Shown here: piece by piece, positions 1 through 6,979 of the stretch
Layout: each line of letters starts with the position of its first letter
Position numbering within the stretch: position 1 is the first letter of the stretch
Assembly (NCBI GenBank): GCA_021741925.1
Contig: JAIOWW010000034.1
Location: 1-10,179, forward strand
Reading direction: 5' to 3'
Length of the DNA: 10,179 nucleotides
Source: Pontimonas sp.
GTDB taxonomy: Bacteria; Actinomycetota; Actinomycetes; Actinomycetales; Microbacteriaceae
Translations under genes and position numbers: made by a program
The notes under the pieces: model-generated
What the model was told of the DNA's origin: nothing
What the model saw: the letters and a program-made list of their open reading frames with translations, nothing else
Database searches by the model: none

Positions 1-183
1 GTTGCTCGGGAAGCTCGGGGCCTTTGTGGTGGGTATGGTCACGTCGTAGCTCCTCGACCGCCCCAAGAAGAGTGCAGGTGCACATTGATTGCACATAGTC
101 ACCTCACACACTCCAACACCATCCACGCTAAACCTCACCTGTTTACTGGCATCCGCAACGTCAGCCAATCCCGTCTAACACCA

Positions 184-245
184 GCTAATAGCTAGGCACC
201 GAACTCGTAAGCCGTCGGTCACGGGTTCACGTCCCGTCCGCCCTA
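184..245 (+). pseudogene. degenerate tRNA-like remnant (Thr-CGT-like loop)
   Basis: Reading back from the 3' side: discriminator A at 245, acceptor 3' strand CCGCCCT at 238-244, a T-arm at 221-237 with a 5-bp stem ACGGG/CCCGT and loop TTCACGT, a 5-nt variable region, and at 204-210 the loop CTCGTAA, which has the correct U33 and a CGT (threonine) anticodon. A partial D-stem (GCTA/AGGC, 184-187 and 194-197) is visible. It cannot be a working tRNA: no AGGGCGG acceptor 5' strand is present at the expected place, the anticodon stem strands CCGAA and GCCGT do not pair, the D-loop lacks GG, and the nearly invariant A58 is C. I read it as a decayed tRNA or a chimaera left by recombination; tRNA identity is inferred from the loop alone. 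Confidence 0.35.
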
Positions 246-249
246 CTGG
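212..249 (+). repeat. tRNA-derived direct repeat, left copy
   Basis: This 38-bp stretch matches 9783-9820 in the same orientation at 35 of 38 positions. It covers the end of an anticodon stem, the variable region, the complete T-arm and the 3' acceptor strand of a tRNA, and it runs 4 bases past the discriminator. The longest exact blocks are GTCCCGTCCGCCCTAC and GTCACGGGTTCA. A repeat of a tRNA 3' end is the usual footprint of tyrosine-recombinase integration (attL/attR), but no integrase is seen inside the bracketed segment, and both copies have drifted. Confidence 0.8.
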
Positions 250-451
250 TTGCCCCAAAAGACGCACCAGCGAAAATGGACGCCTTGTGGCCGCAGCGAT
301 TTACTCAGGCCTTCGGCCAACGACGCCGGCAGGACACGTCCCATTGAGATTCTTTTTGTTGAGCGTGCCTCGGGAGGTCTCCCTCGACGAAGTAATCATC
401 TTTTGTCAAGACCTTACTCAGCCAAGGCCTCGCGCCGCGTGTCTGCCGACG

Positions 452-1057
452 TTAGCTGATGCGGAAAACTCTGACCATTCCATCACCAAAAACAGCAGCA
501 AGGTGACCCCGTCCATTGAAAGAAACTGCCATTCCACCTCGCTGAGCGTGGCCTACTTCCTCTCCGTCGGATTCCCTCAGATCTGGGAAGTATTCCGATG
601 CGACCACCGCGCCGTCGGGTGTCATCAATGTCACCATCGAGCCTCCGCCATCTCGGGCATCGAGGGTCTCTGTGTGAGCAATTAAGCCAGAAACAGGGTC
701 AATGTCGAGCGCGTTGTGACCACCGGTTTCCACATAACCCTCGACTACGTCGCCTTGTCCAATTTTTCGCCACCACAGGTACTCACCGGTATTGGCATCG
801 AGCGCGTAGACAGAACCACTCACGGTGTGAGAAATGAATTTGCCATCAACAAGCGCGTTGATACCGGCAGTTGAGACGTGCTCGTACACGGTTCTCCGCC
901 AACGCACCTCTCCCGTCGGACTCAACGAGATTGCTTCCCGTCCTTTGCCCACGGCGTAGACATTTCCTTCGTCATCGACGTCCATGACGAGAGGAAACTG
1001 GCCAATGAAGCCTCCTGCCCACTCCGGAGCGCCAGTTCGGCTATCCAAACTGGTCAA
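452..1057 (-). CDS. C-terminal beta-propeller part of frameshifted lipoprotein
   Basis: This 201-codon frame holds PQQ/quinoprotein-like repeats, for example the Leu-Asp-x-Arg-Thr-Gly-x-x-x-Trp pattern at its very start and SGSVYALDANTGEYLW near residue 80. It begins at a TTG that overlaps the TGA stop of the preceding frame (1054-1056), and the first repeat reads straight across the junction: GYGGAF then LTSLDSRTGAPEW. It is therefore best read as the rest of the protein encoded at 1054-2466, shifted by one base. The two parts together give about 671 residues. A separate protein starting by coupled re-initiation at the TTG is possible but would begin in mid-blade, without a signal peptide. 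The stop is TAA at 452-454. Confidence 0.7.
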   Translation of the reverse strand: MTSLDSRTGAPEWAGGFIGQFPLVMDVDDEGNVYAVGKGREAISLSPTGEVRWRRTVYEHVSTAGINALVDGKFISHTVSGSVYALDANTGEYLWWRKIGQGDVVEGYVETGGHNALDIDPVSGLIAHTETLDARDGGGSMVTLMTPDGAVVASEYFPDLRESDGEEVGHAQRGGMAVSFNGRGHLAAVFGDGMVRVFRIS

Positions 1058-2466
1058 AAAGCCCCCCCATATCCGACAATGATCCGCGCATCATCGTCGG
1101 TGAAAACGGCATTACGCAAAATCTCAGGACGAGGCTCAACGTCATCTGGTCTGGCCGAGTATCGCCACAGCGTTCTGCCGCTCGTGGCATCGAGAAGTTC
1201 CACGTCGTCGTCCAACGGTCCGGCGACAAGTTTCGTGCCGTCGTTACTGAACATCACCAGACGCGCATACATCGCCTCAGATTTTTGGGTTTTTCTCTGC
1301 CACAGTTGTTCACCCTCGGAATTCCAAACGGTGACCGTGCCGTCGTGACAGCCGGCCGCAACGAGTCCCGTTGAGGAGACATCAAATCCCCAGCACTCGT
1401 CTCCGGTCTCTACTGACCAGCTGGCCTGACCCACAGACGTGAAGGCCACGACTGATCCAGGCTTCCGCAGCTCAGGCGGATGTTGGGCCTCCGTGGTCAC
1501 AAATCCTTCTGCCAGAGGAAAGACCCAGAAAAAGCCGTGATTCGTGGTGAACCGGGTCTCGCCAACGAGGGACATGTCCACTTCATTCGGCGCCGACAGT
1601 GCAATGGTTATCTTTTCACTTGAACCCCGCGGTGGAGAAACGGCGGAAAAGCCGTATCCCCCATTAGGTGTTCTGACCCTGAGAAATGTGCTCAAGTCAT
1701 AGCCAGTTGGTCGATTCCCGAGTCTTTCCTGATAGCTCTCCGCGCTGGGGACACATAAGGCGAATTCTCCCGATTCATTCGTTTTCGTGCTTCCCAGCCG
1801 CTCTTTGAAGCTGAACAACAGCGCATCCACCTCAACGTTGCTTTGAGGATCACCCTGCTCGTCAACGACGACTCCCTCGACGACCCCATCGAGTGACAGC
1901 CCGAGGGCGCGAGGGTCTCCGTACACTTCACCCGAGACAATCTCTATCTTGAGGGTCACAGTCTCTCCCGCGGAGGCGAAGGTGGGGCTAAACAAGGGAA
2001 ACTCCCCGCGCTGCTCGAGGTCGCCATCCATGTCCAGGTGCCAGGCGAAGGTACCCGTTTGGCCTGCGGCAATGGTTTGAGTTGTGGCGTTGAGGTCAAA
2101 CAGTTGTGAGTACCATCGTCGGTCGGGTTCAGGTGGGGGTGAAGCCCAGCCCAAGTCGACCCCGCGTAGCTCGACGACTTCACTTTCCTGACCAGAGTTG
2201 GTGACCTCTACAACAACCCTTAGCGCATCTTCAAAGCGCGAAACGAGCGGTGACACTGTGGCAAACGACAAATTTCCCAATTCAACGGAGACGGGCTCGG
2301 ATTGCTCCATCGTCGTCGATTCCGCCCCGCTCTCACAGCCCTCTGGACTGAGAGTGTGTGAAGCTGAGCTGGATTCTGGGGCTTCCCCCTGTGGCTCCTG
2401 TTCCGAAGCGCATCCAGCCAGCACCAGTGTCGCTACTAAGAAGACGGCGCACTGCGACCGAGTCAT
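1054..2466 (-). CDS. secreted lipoprotein, carboxypeptidase-regulatory-like plus beta-propeller (N-terminal part)
   Basis: The 470-residue product starts with a lipoprotein signal peptide (hydrophobic stretch, lipobox LAGC, lipidated Cys19), so it should be anchored outside the cytoplasmic membrane. Residues 20-55 are a Ser/Glu-rich linker. About 60-180 looks like a beta-sandwich of the CARDB/FN3 kind. About 193-290 resembles a carboxypeptidase-regulatory-like domain (VEGVVVDEQGDP then TNESGEFAL). From about 300 it enters WD40/PQQ-like propeller repeats (DGTVTVWNSEGEQLW, DDVELLDATSGRTLW). The frame stops abruptly in a repeat after GYGGAF, and the propeller continues in the next frame (452-1057). 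The ATG has AAAGGA (2476-2481) 9 nt upstream. The gene has its own promoter. No enzymatic role can be assigned; a sensing or adhesion scaffold is possible. Confidence 0.8.
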   Translation of the reverse strand: MTRSQCAVFLVATLVLAGCASEQEPQGEAPESSSASHTLSPEGCESGAESTTMEQSEPVSVELGNLSFATVSPLVSRFEDALRVVVEVTNSGQESEVVELRGVDLGWASPPPEPDRRWYSQLFDLNATTQTIAAGQTGTFAWHLDMDGDLEQRGEFPLFSPTFASAGETVTLKIEIVSGEVYGDPRALGLSLDGVVEGVVVDEQGDPQSNVEVDALLFSFKERLGSTKTNESGEFALCVPSAESYQERLGNRPTGYDLSTFLRVRTPNGGYGFSAVSPPRGSSEKITIALSAPNEVDMSLVGETRFTTNHGFFWVFPLAEGFVTTEAQHPPELRKPGSVVAFTSVGQASWSVETGDECWGFDVSSTGLVAAGCHDGTVTVWNSEGEQLWQRKTQKSEAMYARLVMFSNDGTKLVAGPLDDDVELLDATSGRTLWRYSARPDDVEPRPEILRNAVFTDDDARIIVGYGGAF

Positions 2467-2504
2467 ATCCAGTGGTCCTTTGGTCGGAGGATTTTTTCGC
2501 CCAG

Positions 2505-2533
2505 ATTTTAGCTGGACCCTCGATAGTTCGCAA
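2505..2533 (-). promoter_or_regulatory. promoter of the lipoprotein gene
   Basis: Reading the minus strand: -35 TTGCGA (2528-2533), 17-bp spacer, -10 TAAAAT (2505-2510), about 38 bp upstream of the ATG at 2466. Both hexamers are close to the housekeeping sigma consensus and the spacing is ideal. This makes the lipoprotein a transcription unit of its own, separate from lysA. Confidence 0.6.
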
Positions 2534-2628
2534 CGATGGAGGCACCGAACTCACCCTCCGTCGGTCACAGCTGACATCCCCGCCCCGTGAGTGCCGCAGG
2601 CCACTGCGCAGTCGCGGAGCTGGCGCTT

Positions 2629-3912
2629 CTAGCGTTTGGGTTGCAATGGTGGCACAAGCACATCGCGGGCGAGCAGATCCTCATACGTCTCGCGTCTCAC
2701 CACAAGGCGGGGGACGCCGTCGCTGACAAAAACCACTGGAAGACGCAGGGAGCCGTTGTAGTTGTTGGCCATGGTGAAGCAATAGGCACCGGTGACGGGC
2801 ATCAGGAGCAGGTCTCCTGCTGCCGGGGAGTCAAGGTGGACACCGTCGATCAGCTCATCGCCTGATTCGCAGTGCCGGCCAACAACACTGACAAGTTCCT
2901 CGCCGTGGAATCGATTGCTGAGGGTTGCTTCAAATCTTTGCCCGTAGAGAGAAACCTCAAGATTGTCTGCCATTCCTCCATCGACGGCGACAAGTGTCTT
3001 CCCGCCCCGCTTAACATTCACGACTCGGTACATGGTGACTCCGGCTCTCGCAACAAGAGACCTCCCGGGCTCCAGGATTATCCGACTCGATGGGGGCAGA
3101 AAGTCTTTCGCCGCTTGAACAACCGCATCCAGGTAGTCGTCCACACTCACGGCGGGGTCGTCATAGCTGTGTCTTTCGCCCAGGCCCCCGCCCAGATCAT
3201 AAATCTCGAATTCGCCAAACTCCGATAACGCTTTGATGGACTCGGAAAACGCGTCAAGTTCGAACACCTGGGAGCCGATGTGAACGTGGAGGCCGCGCAG
3301 GCGGAGGTCTTTGCTGCGCTGAATCATGTCGATGGCGCGCCGGGTCTCCTCAGGGCCCATTCCAAACTTTGAATCACCGTGTCCAGTGGACATCGCTTCG
3401 TGAGTATCGGTATCAACATTTGGTCGGATGCGAACCAGCACATCCTGTGTGCCCTGGACAAGAGCAGTGAGCTGGTCAACCTCGTGCAGGTTATCGACAA
3501 TGATGAGCCCCACGCCCGCGTCGAGCACCATTTTGAGGTCACTGTCTGTCTTGGCGTTTCCGTGGACCAAAATGTCTCGTGGGTCGGCCCCTCCGGCCAG
3601 CGCCATCACAAGTTCTCCACCTCCCGCGACATCAATGCCGATCCCCTCTTCGCTCATCACCTGGTACACCGCTGTGGCGGGAAAAGCCTTGGAGGCAAAG
3701 TAGACGCGACTATTGGGCCATCTCAAACTCAACCCGTCTCGGTAATGCCGAATGCGTTGGCGCAGAGCACTCTCATCGACAATGTAAGCGGGGGTCCCGT
3801 AAGCAGCCGCGAGGTCAGAGGCGTGAACCCCGCTGATAGCGATCTCCCCATCAACAACGCTGCTGCCCTCGGGGAATAGGCTGAGAATTGCTGGCTGTTC
3901 GCTGGATTGCAC
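2629..3912 (-). CDS. lysA: diaminopimelate decarboxylase (LysA family)
   Basis: This PLP enzyme of the fold-type III (alanine racemase-like) decarboxylase family would convert meso-diaminopimelate to L-lysine and CO2 in the cytoplasm. At 427 residues its length is normal. Visible motifs: the PLP lysine in YFASKAF (Lys75), HIGSQ (211-215), the glycine loop DLGGGLG (239-245), EPGRSLVA (281-288, phosphate and substrate binding), the specificity and catalytic motif CESGD (348-352), and GAYCFTMANNYN (375-386). The C-terminal RRETYEDLLARD is typical of LysA. The CESGD and EPGR motifs favour DAP over ornithine or arginine as substrate. The GTG start is supported by AGGAG (3918-3922) 5 nt upstream. 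The gene sits 103 bp downstream of an amino-acid transporter instead of beside argS/hom/thr genes, which suggests a second or salvage copy, though that cannot be verified here. Confidence 0.9.
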   Translation of the reverse strand: MQSSEQPAILSLFPEGSSVVDGEIAISGVHASDLAAAYGTPAYIVDESALRQRIRHYRDGLSLRWPNSRVYFASKAFPATAVYQVMSEEGIGIDVAGGGELVMALAGGADPRDILVHGNAKTDSDLKMVLDAGVGLIIVDNLHEVDQLTALVQGTQDVLVRIRPNVDTDTHEAMSTGHGDSKFGMGPEETRRAIDMIQRSKDLRLRGLHVHIGSQVFELDAFSESIKALSEFGEFEIYDLGGGLGERHSYDDPAVSVDDYLDAVVQAAKDFLPPSSRIILEPGRSLVARAGVTMYRVVNVKRGGKTLVAVDGGMADNLEVSLYGQRFEATLSNRFHGEELVSVVGRHCESGDELIDGVHLDSPAAGDLLLMPVTGAYCFTMANNYNGSLRLPVVFVSDGVPRLVVRRETYEDLLARDVLVPPLQPKR

Positions 3913-4015
3913 GTGTTCTCCTGGTTTGATGGCGGGGGAAAGTATGGATGCCGAAGGCCACGAGGTGTCCTACGGTGCGAAGGATTGTGACTGAGGTTTC
4001 AACCGGGCTCCATCG

Positions 4016-4780
4016 TCACCGCACATTCGCCAGAAAAGTTTGGGTCCGAACGTGCTGAGGGTTATCGAGGACATTGCTGGGTGTTCCTGTCTCCACGACT
4101 TTTCCAGCATCCATAAACACCATTTCGTCCGCCACTTCGCGCGCAAACCCCATTTCGTGCGTCACAACGATCATCGACATCCCCGAATCTGCCAGTGCTC
4201 GCATTGCCGAAAGAACTTCTCCCACCAGTTCTGGGTCGAGCGCAGAGGTTGGCTCGTCGAAAAGCATCAGCTTTGGTTTCATCGCAAGAGCACGGGCAAT
4301 CGCAACTCGTTGTTGCTGCCCTCCCGAGAGCTGTCGGGGGAGGCTGTCCTGCCGGTCACTGAGCCCCACCATGGTGAGTAGTTCTTGGGCAAAAGCTGTG
4401 GCCTCCTCCTTCGATACCTTCAGGACTCGTTGGGGAGCTTCGATGATGTTCTCCAGAGCAGTCATGTGTTGGAAAAGATTGAAGTTTTGAAAAACCATCC
4501 CCACCTCTGCCCGAGCCTTGCACGCATTGCGGTCTTTGAGCTCGTGCAAACGCCCGCCCTCTTCCCGGTAGCCCACGAGCTCATTACTCACGTAGAGTCG
4601 ACCGCCGTCGATCCTCTCGAGGTGGTTGATGCATCTCAGAAAAGTCGATTTACCCGACCCAGATGGCCCGACTAAGCAGGTAACCTGTCCGGGCATGACC
4701 CTCATGTCGATTCCGGAGAGCACCTCCACGCGCCCATATGACTTCCGGACACCTTCAGCCAACAACATGGCGTCAACCAT
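4016..4780 (-). CDS. polar amino acid ABC transporter ATPase (GlnQ/HisP type)
   Basis: This 254-residue cytoplasmic ATPase drives the importer formed with the permease and binding protein next to it. All family motifs are intact: Walker A GPSGSGKST (38-46), Q-loop Gln98 (VFQNFNLF), signature LSGGQQQR (151-158), Walker B LMLFDEP (171-177), D-loop SALD and switch His208 (VVTHEMGF). The segment NEL..YREEGGRLHEL (about 66-82) is the insert often seen in amino-acid-type ATPases. The ATG at 4778-4780 overlaps the permease stop by 8 bp and has AGGAG (4788-4792) 7 nt upstream, so translation is coupled. An internal ATG four codons in is less likely because its spacing to the Shine-Dalgarno is too long. 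Substrate cannot be read from the ATPase. Confidence 0.95.
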   Translation of the reverse strand: MVDAMLLAEGVRKSYGRVEVLSGIDMRVMPGQVTCLVGPSGSGKSTFLRCINHLERIDGGRLYVSNELVGYREEGGRLHELKDRNACKARAEVGMVFQNFNLFQHMTALENIIEAPQRVLKVSKEEATAFAQELLTMVGLSDRQDSLPRQLSGGQQQRVAIARALAMKPKLMLFDEPTSALDPELVGEVLSAMRALADSGMSMIVVTHEMGFAREVADEMVFMDAGKVVETGTPSNVLDNPQHVRTQTFLANVR

Positions 4781-5717
4781 GAGCCTTCTCCTCTGCTTGG
4801 TTAACTGCGATGGGCTGGGGCCGGCGTTGAACGAGGCCGCCCAACAACCAGCTCACCATCGGCGTGGGCCCCTGACGGGGGCGGCCGCCGGATAGTTTCC
4901 GCTCCAGCATTGTTTGACCGATGGTCAAAATCGAGGTGATGGTGATGTACCAGAGGCTCACCACAATGAGGAGAGGGATTGTCTGGAAGGTGCGGGTGTA
5001 AATCGACTGTGCCGAATAGAGAAGGTCAGCGAGCGCCAAAATGCTGACCAACGATGTGGTCTTCAGCATCAAGATGGTCTGGTTCCCCGTCGGCGGAAGA
5101 ATAAGTCTGATGGCCTGGGGGAGGACTATCCGGCGCAGCGTCTGCGAGTGCGTCATCCCCAGGGCCTTTGCGGCCTGGGACTGCCCAGAATCAACACCGA
5201 GAATTCCGCCTCGAACGATTTCTGCCATATAGGCCCCCTCGTTAAGGCCCAAGCCGAGGATTGCGACGGCAAGGGGTGTGATGAGGTCATTGGCATTAAA
5301 GATAAAGAAGGGTTCGATGAAGGGAAGACCGATCGTGAATTCGGGGTAGAGAGCAGAAATGTTGTACCAAAAAATCAACTGAACAAGGAGCGGTGTTCCG
5401 CGAAAGAACCAGAGGTAAACCCAGGCGCAACGCGCCACCGTGGGGTTAGGGGAGAGTCTCATCACGGCGAGCCCTATCCCGACCACAATTCCTAGGATCT
5501 GGGCGATGACCGTGAGGCCAATTGTGAGCCGGACTCCGCTGAGGATGATGTCGCTGAAAAGGTACTCCCCGACGATGTCCCACTTGAACCGAGGGTTGGT
5601 GATGACAGAGAAGAGCACTTGGCCAGCGATCAGAAGAATAATCACTGACGCCACCCATCTGCCGGGGTGACGGGCGGGAATGGGGGGTAGGTCTTTCGCT
5701 GGTTTCGTGTCCGACAT
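4773..5717 (-). CDS. polar amino acid ABC transporter permease (HisM/GlnP type)
   Basis: This integral membrane subunit has 314 residues from the chosen start. Hydrophobic segments lie at about 22-42, 58-85, 98-120, 145-160, 222-238 and 245-268. The cytoplasmic EAA loop that docks the ATPase is clear at about 160-186 (EGAYMAEIVRGGILGVDSGQ, then AAKALG), as is the following LPQAIRLILPPTGNQ. The ATG at 5717 is preferred because AGGGAG (5725-5730) lies 7 nt upstream. A GTG 16 codons further up (5765) is rejected since it lies inside the base of the perfect hairpin at 5763-5810 and has no ribosome-binding site. The last 40 residues after the final membrane segment are a polar tail. A single permease implies a homodimeric channel, usual for this family. 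Confidence 0.93.
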   Translation of the reverse strand: MSDTKPAKDLPPIPARHPGRWVASVIILLIAGQVLFSVITNPRFKWDIVGEYLFSDIILSGVRLTIGLTVIAQILGIVVGIGLAVMRLSPNPTVARCAWVYLWFFRGTPLLVQLIFWYNISALYPEFTIGLPFIEPFFIFNANDLITPLAVAILGLGLNEGAYMAEIVRGGILGVDSGQSQAAKALGMTHSQTLRRIVLPQAIRLILPPTGNQTILMLKTTSLVSILALADLLYSAQSIYTRTFQTIPLLIVVSLWYITITSILTIGQTMLERKLSGGRPRQGPTPMVSWLLGGLVQRRPQPIAVNQAEEKAHG

Positions 5718-5762
5718 TGACGTTCTCCCTGGTATCAACAATCTGAAATTTCTGTCCTGAGC

Positions 5763-5810
5763 CACGGTGGGCCTTGCCGCGGAATCATCATCCCGGCAAG
5801 GCCCACCGTG
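5763..5810 (-). promoter_or_regulatory. perfect 17-bp hairpin between binding-protein and permease genes
   Basis: CACGGTGGGCCTTGCCG at 5763-5779 is the exact reverse complement of 5794-5810, with a 14-nt loop. It begins 7 nt after the TAA of the substrate-binding protein gene. No run of T follows on the minus strand, so it is not a classical intrinsic terminator. In many ABC operons such a structure protects the 3' end of the binding-protein message or partly stops polymerase, giving more binding protein than permease. That role is inferred. Confidence 0.8.
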
Positions 5811-5817
5811 TCATACG

Positions 5818-6768
5818 TTACTTGTCGACAGTTCCACCGTTGATGGTGGCGGTTGTCAGGATGACATTGTCGACTCCCCATTTCGCCCAAATGGTTTCAA
5901 AATCACCGGAGTCCATGAGCTGCTGAATAGCCGCTTGGAATACTTCGGCGAGGTCACCCTTGCGAAGCAGGATTCCGTTGATGTCTTTACCATCCTCAGG
6001 GCGAAGGAATACCTCCAATTCGTCAGCATCCCCCTCTGACTGCTTTGCAATCCACGAAGCTGCGTGAGCTCCAAAGAAGGTCAAGTCAGCTCGTCCCGAG
6101 CGCACAGCTGTGACACCGTCAGCTTGGGTGGGGTACTCCTGGATGTCAATGGCGTCTTTCCCGCCAGAGACGCAAGCTTCACTCTGCGCGACAACATTTT
6201 CAGCTGCCGAGGTTGCGAGTGCAACTGCGACCGACTTACCACACAACTCCGCTGATGCGTCTTTCAATTCGGCCTGTTGGCCTTTCAGCACCAAGAGCCC
6301 GCGTGACGTGGTGAAGTAATCCACAAAGTCAACGACCTCTTGCCTTGCAGGTCGGTCCGCAAATCCGGAGACTGCGCCATCAAAACGACTGGCTTCAACG
6401 CCGGGGATGATGTTTCCGAAAGGCGAAACGGTGAGCACGAAATCAATACCGAGAACTGTGGAAAGAGCGTCAACCATGTCGATTTCTGATCCCACAAGCA
6501 CGCCACCCTCGTCATAGAACTCGAGTGGAGGGTCAGTGGGGTCTGTGGCCAAGACAATGAAACCTTTATCTTTGATGTCCTGGGGAAGCGCCTCATACAG
6601 CGCTGCGTTGTAGGCGATTCCCACCGGGGCTTCAGCTGCAGCGGGTGCTGACTCTGCTGGTGCCTCGGGGGCTGTTTCGGTCGCGCTGGGAGTGCACCCA
6701 GCGAGAATGAAACTGAAAGCAAGTGCACCGGTGGCCCAAAGCCCCGTAGTGCGAGTCATACTTTTCAT
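5818..6768 (-). CDS. amino acid ABC transporter substrate-binding lipoprotein
   Basis: This family 3 solute-binding protein captures the ligand outside the membrane. From the ATG at 6768 it has 316 residues. A signal peptide with lipobox LAGC gives lipidated Cys25, followed by a Thr/Ala/Pro/Glu-rich tether to about residue 48. The binding domain contains DPTDPPLEFYDE (76-87), GSEIDMVDAL (93-102) and FADRPARQEVVDF (136-148), where Arg142 matches the arginine that clamps the ligand carboxylate. Cys176 and Cys199 could form a disulfide. GAGGA (6773-6777) is 4 nt upstream of this ATG; a second ATG three codons later is too far away. A longer start at 6855 lacks any site and puts the signal peptide in the middle. 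The ligand is not deducible from sequence; context suggests a DAP-like or polar amino acid, or a small peptide. Confidence 0.93.
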   Translation of the reverse strand: MKSMTRTTGLWATGALAFSFILAGCTPSATETAPEAPAESAPAAAEAPVGIAYNAALYEALPQDIKDKGFIVLATDPTDPPLEFYDEGGVLVGSEIDMVDALSTVLGIDFVLTVSPFGNIIPGVEASRFDGAVSGFADRPARQEVVDFVDYFTTSRGLLVLKGQQAELKDASAELCGKSVAVALATSAAENVVAQSEACVSGGKDAIDIQEYPTQADGVTAVRSGRADLTFFGAHAASWIAKQSEGDADELEVFLRPEDGKDINGILLRKGDLAEVFQAAIQQLMDSGDFETIWAKWGVDNVILTTATINGGTVDK

Positions 6769-6979
6769 TCTGTCCTCATTTCCGTAGTGCGCTGCCGGCG
6801 AGGATTCGCTGGCCAGCGGTCTGTCGGGAAAACGCGCGAATCTTGGTGGATTCACATGTCAGCAGACCTAACTCACACGGTATTCGACAGCACCACGACA
6901 GGTATTGTTCAATCGGCTAAAGTAGAGCTCAGGCATTATGTAATTCGGACAAAATGCTGGACTGAGCCAATCCCTGTGT
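6769..6979 (-). promoter_or_regulatory. intergenic leader of the transporter genes with imperfect palindrome
   Basis: This 211-bp gap separates the dipeptidase from the binding-protein gene. It contains an inverted repeat at 6933-6957: arms GCATTATGT and ACAAAATGC match at 8 of 9 positions around a 7-bp spacer. On the minus strand the sequence CATAAT overlaps one arm and could serve as a -10, but no good -35 is seen 16-18 bp away. If transcription begins here, the leader is about 150 nt long. A 12-bp palindrome CGCTGGCCAGCG lies at 6807-6818. The palindrome at 6933-6957 is a candidate operator; no regulator can be named with certainty, although the nearby PucR protein is the obvious suspect. 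Confidence 0.35.

Larger units (their letters stand above)
1..451. other. gene-poor left flank
   Basis: No convincing complete gene lies here. At the extreme left, two minus-strand frames are open from an ATG to the window edge: one from 96 (32 codons; a GAGG at 102-105 sits 5 nt upstream) and one from 85 (28 codons). Neither fragment resembles a family I recognise, so a gene start running off the window is possible but unproven. TGCACAT occurs twice, at 79-85 and 90-96, exactly 11 bp apart. Positions 184-249 hold a tRNA-like remnant described separately. Positions 250-451 contain only short open frames with no ribosome-binding site, and short inverted repeats (for example GGCC-TTC-GGCC at 308-318) without a T-tract, so no terminator for the lipoprotein gene is called. 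Confidence 0.5.

Noticed and set aside
2571..2628. Intrinsic terminator after lysA
   Set aside because: Only short GC-rich palindromes (such as ACTGCGCAGT) are present, with no T-tract on the minus strand.
2872..3879. Plus-strand open frames across lysA
   Set aside because: They are antisense shadows of the strongly conserved decarboxylase gene and encode no recognisable domain.
5718..5765. GTG start giving a 330-residue permease
   Set aside because: It lies in the stem of the perfect hairpin, has no Shine-Dalgarno, and the ATG at 5717 is well supported.
6769..6855. Longer start for the substrate-binding protein
   Set aside because: It would place 29 residues before a clear lipoprotein signal peptide and has no ribosome-binding site.
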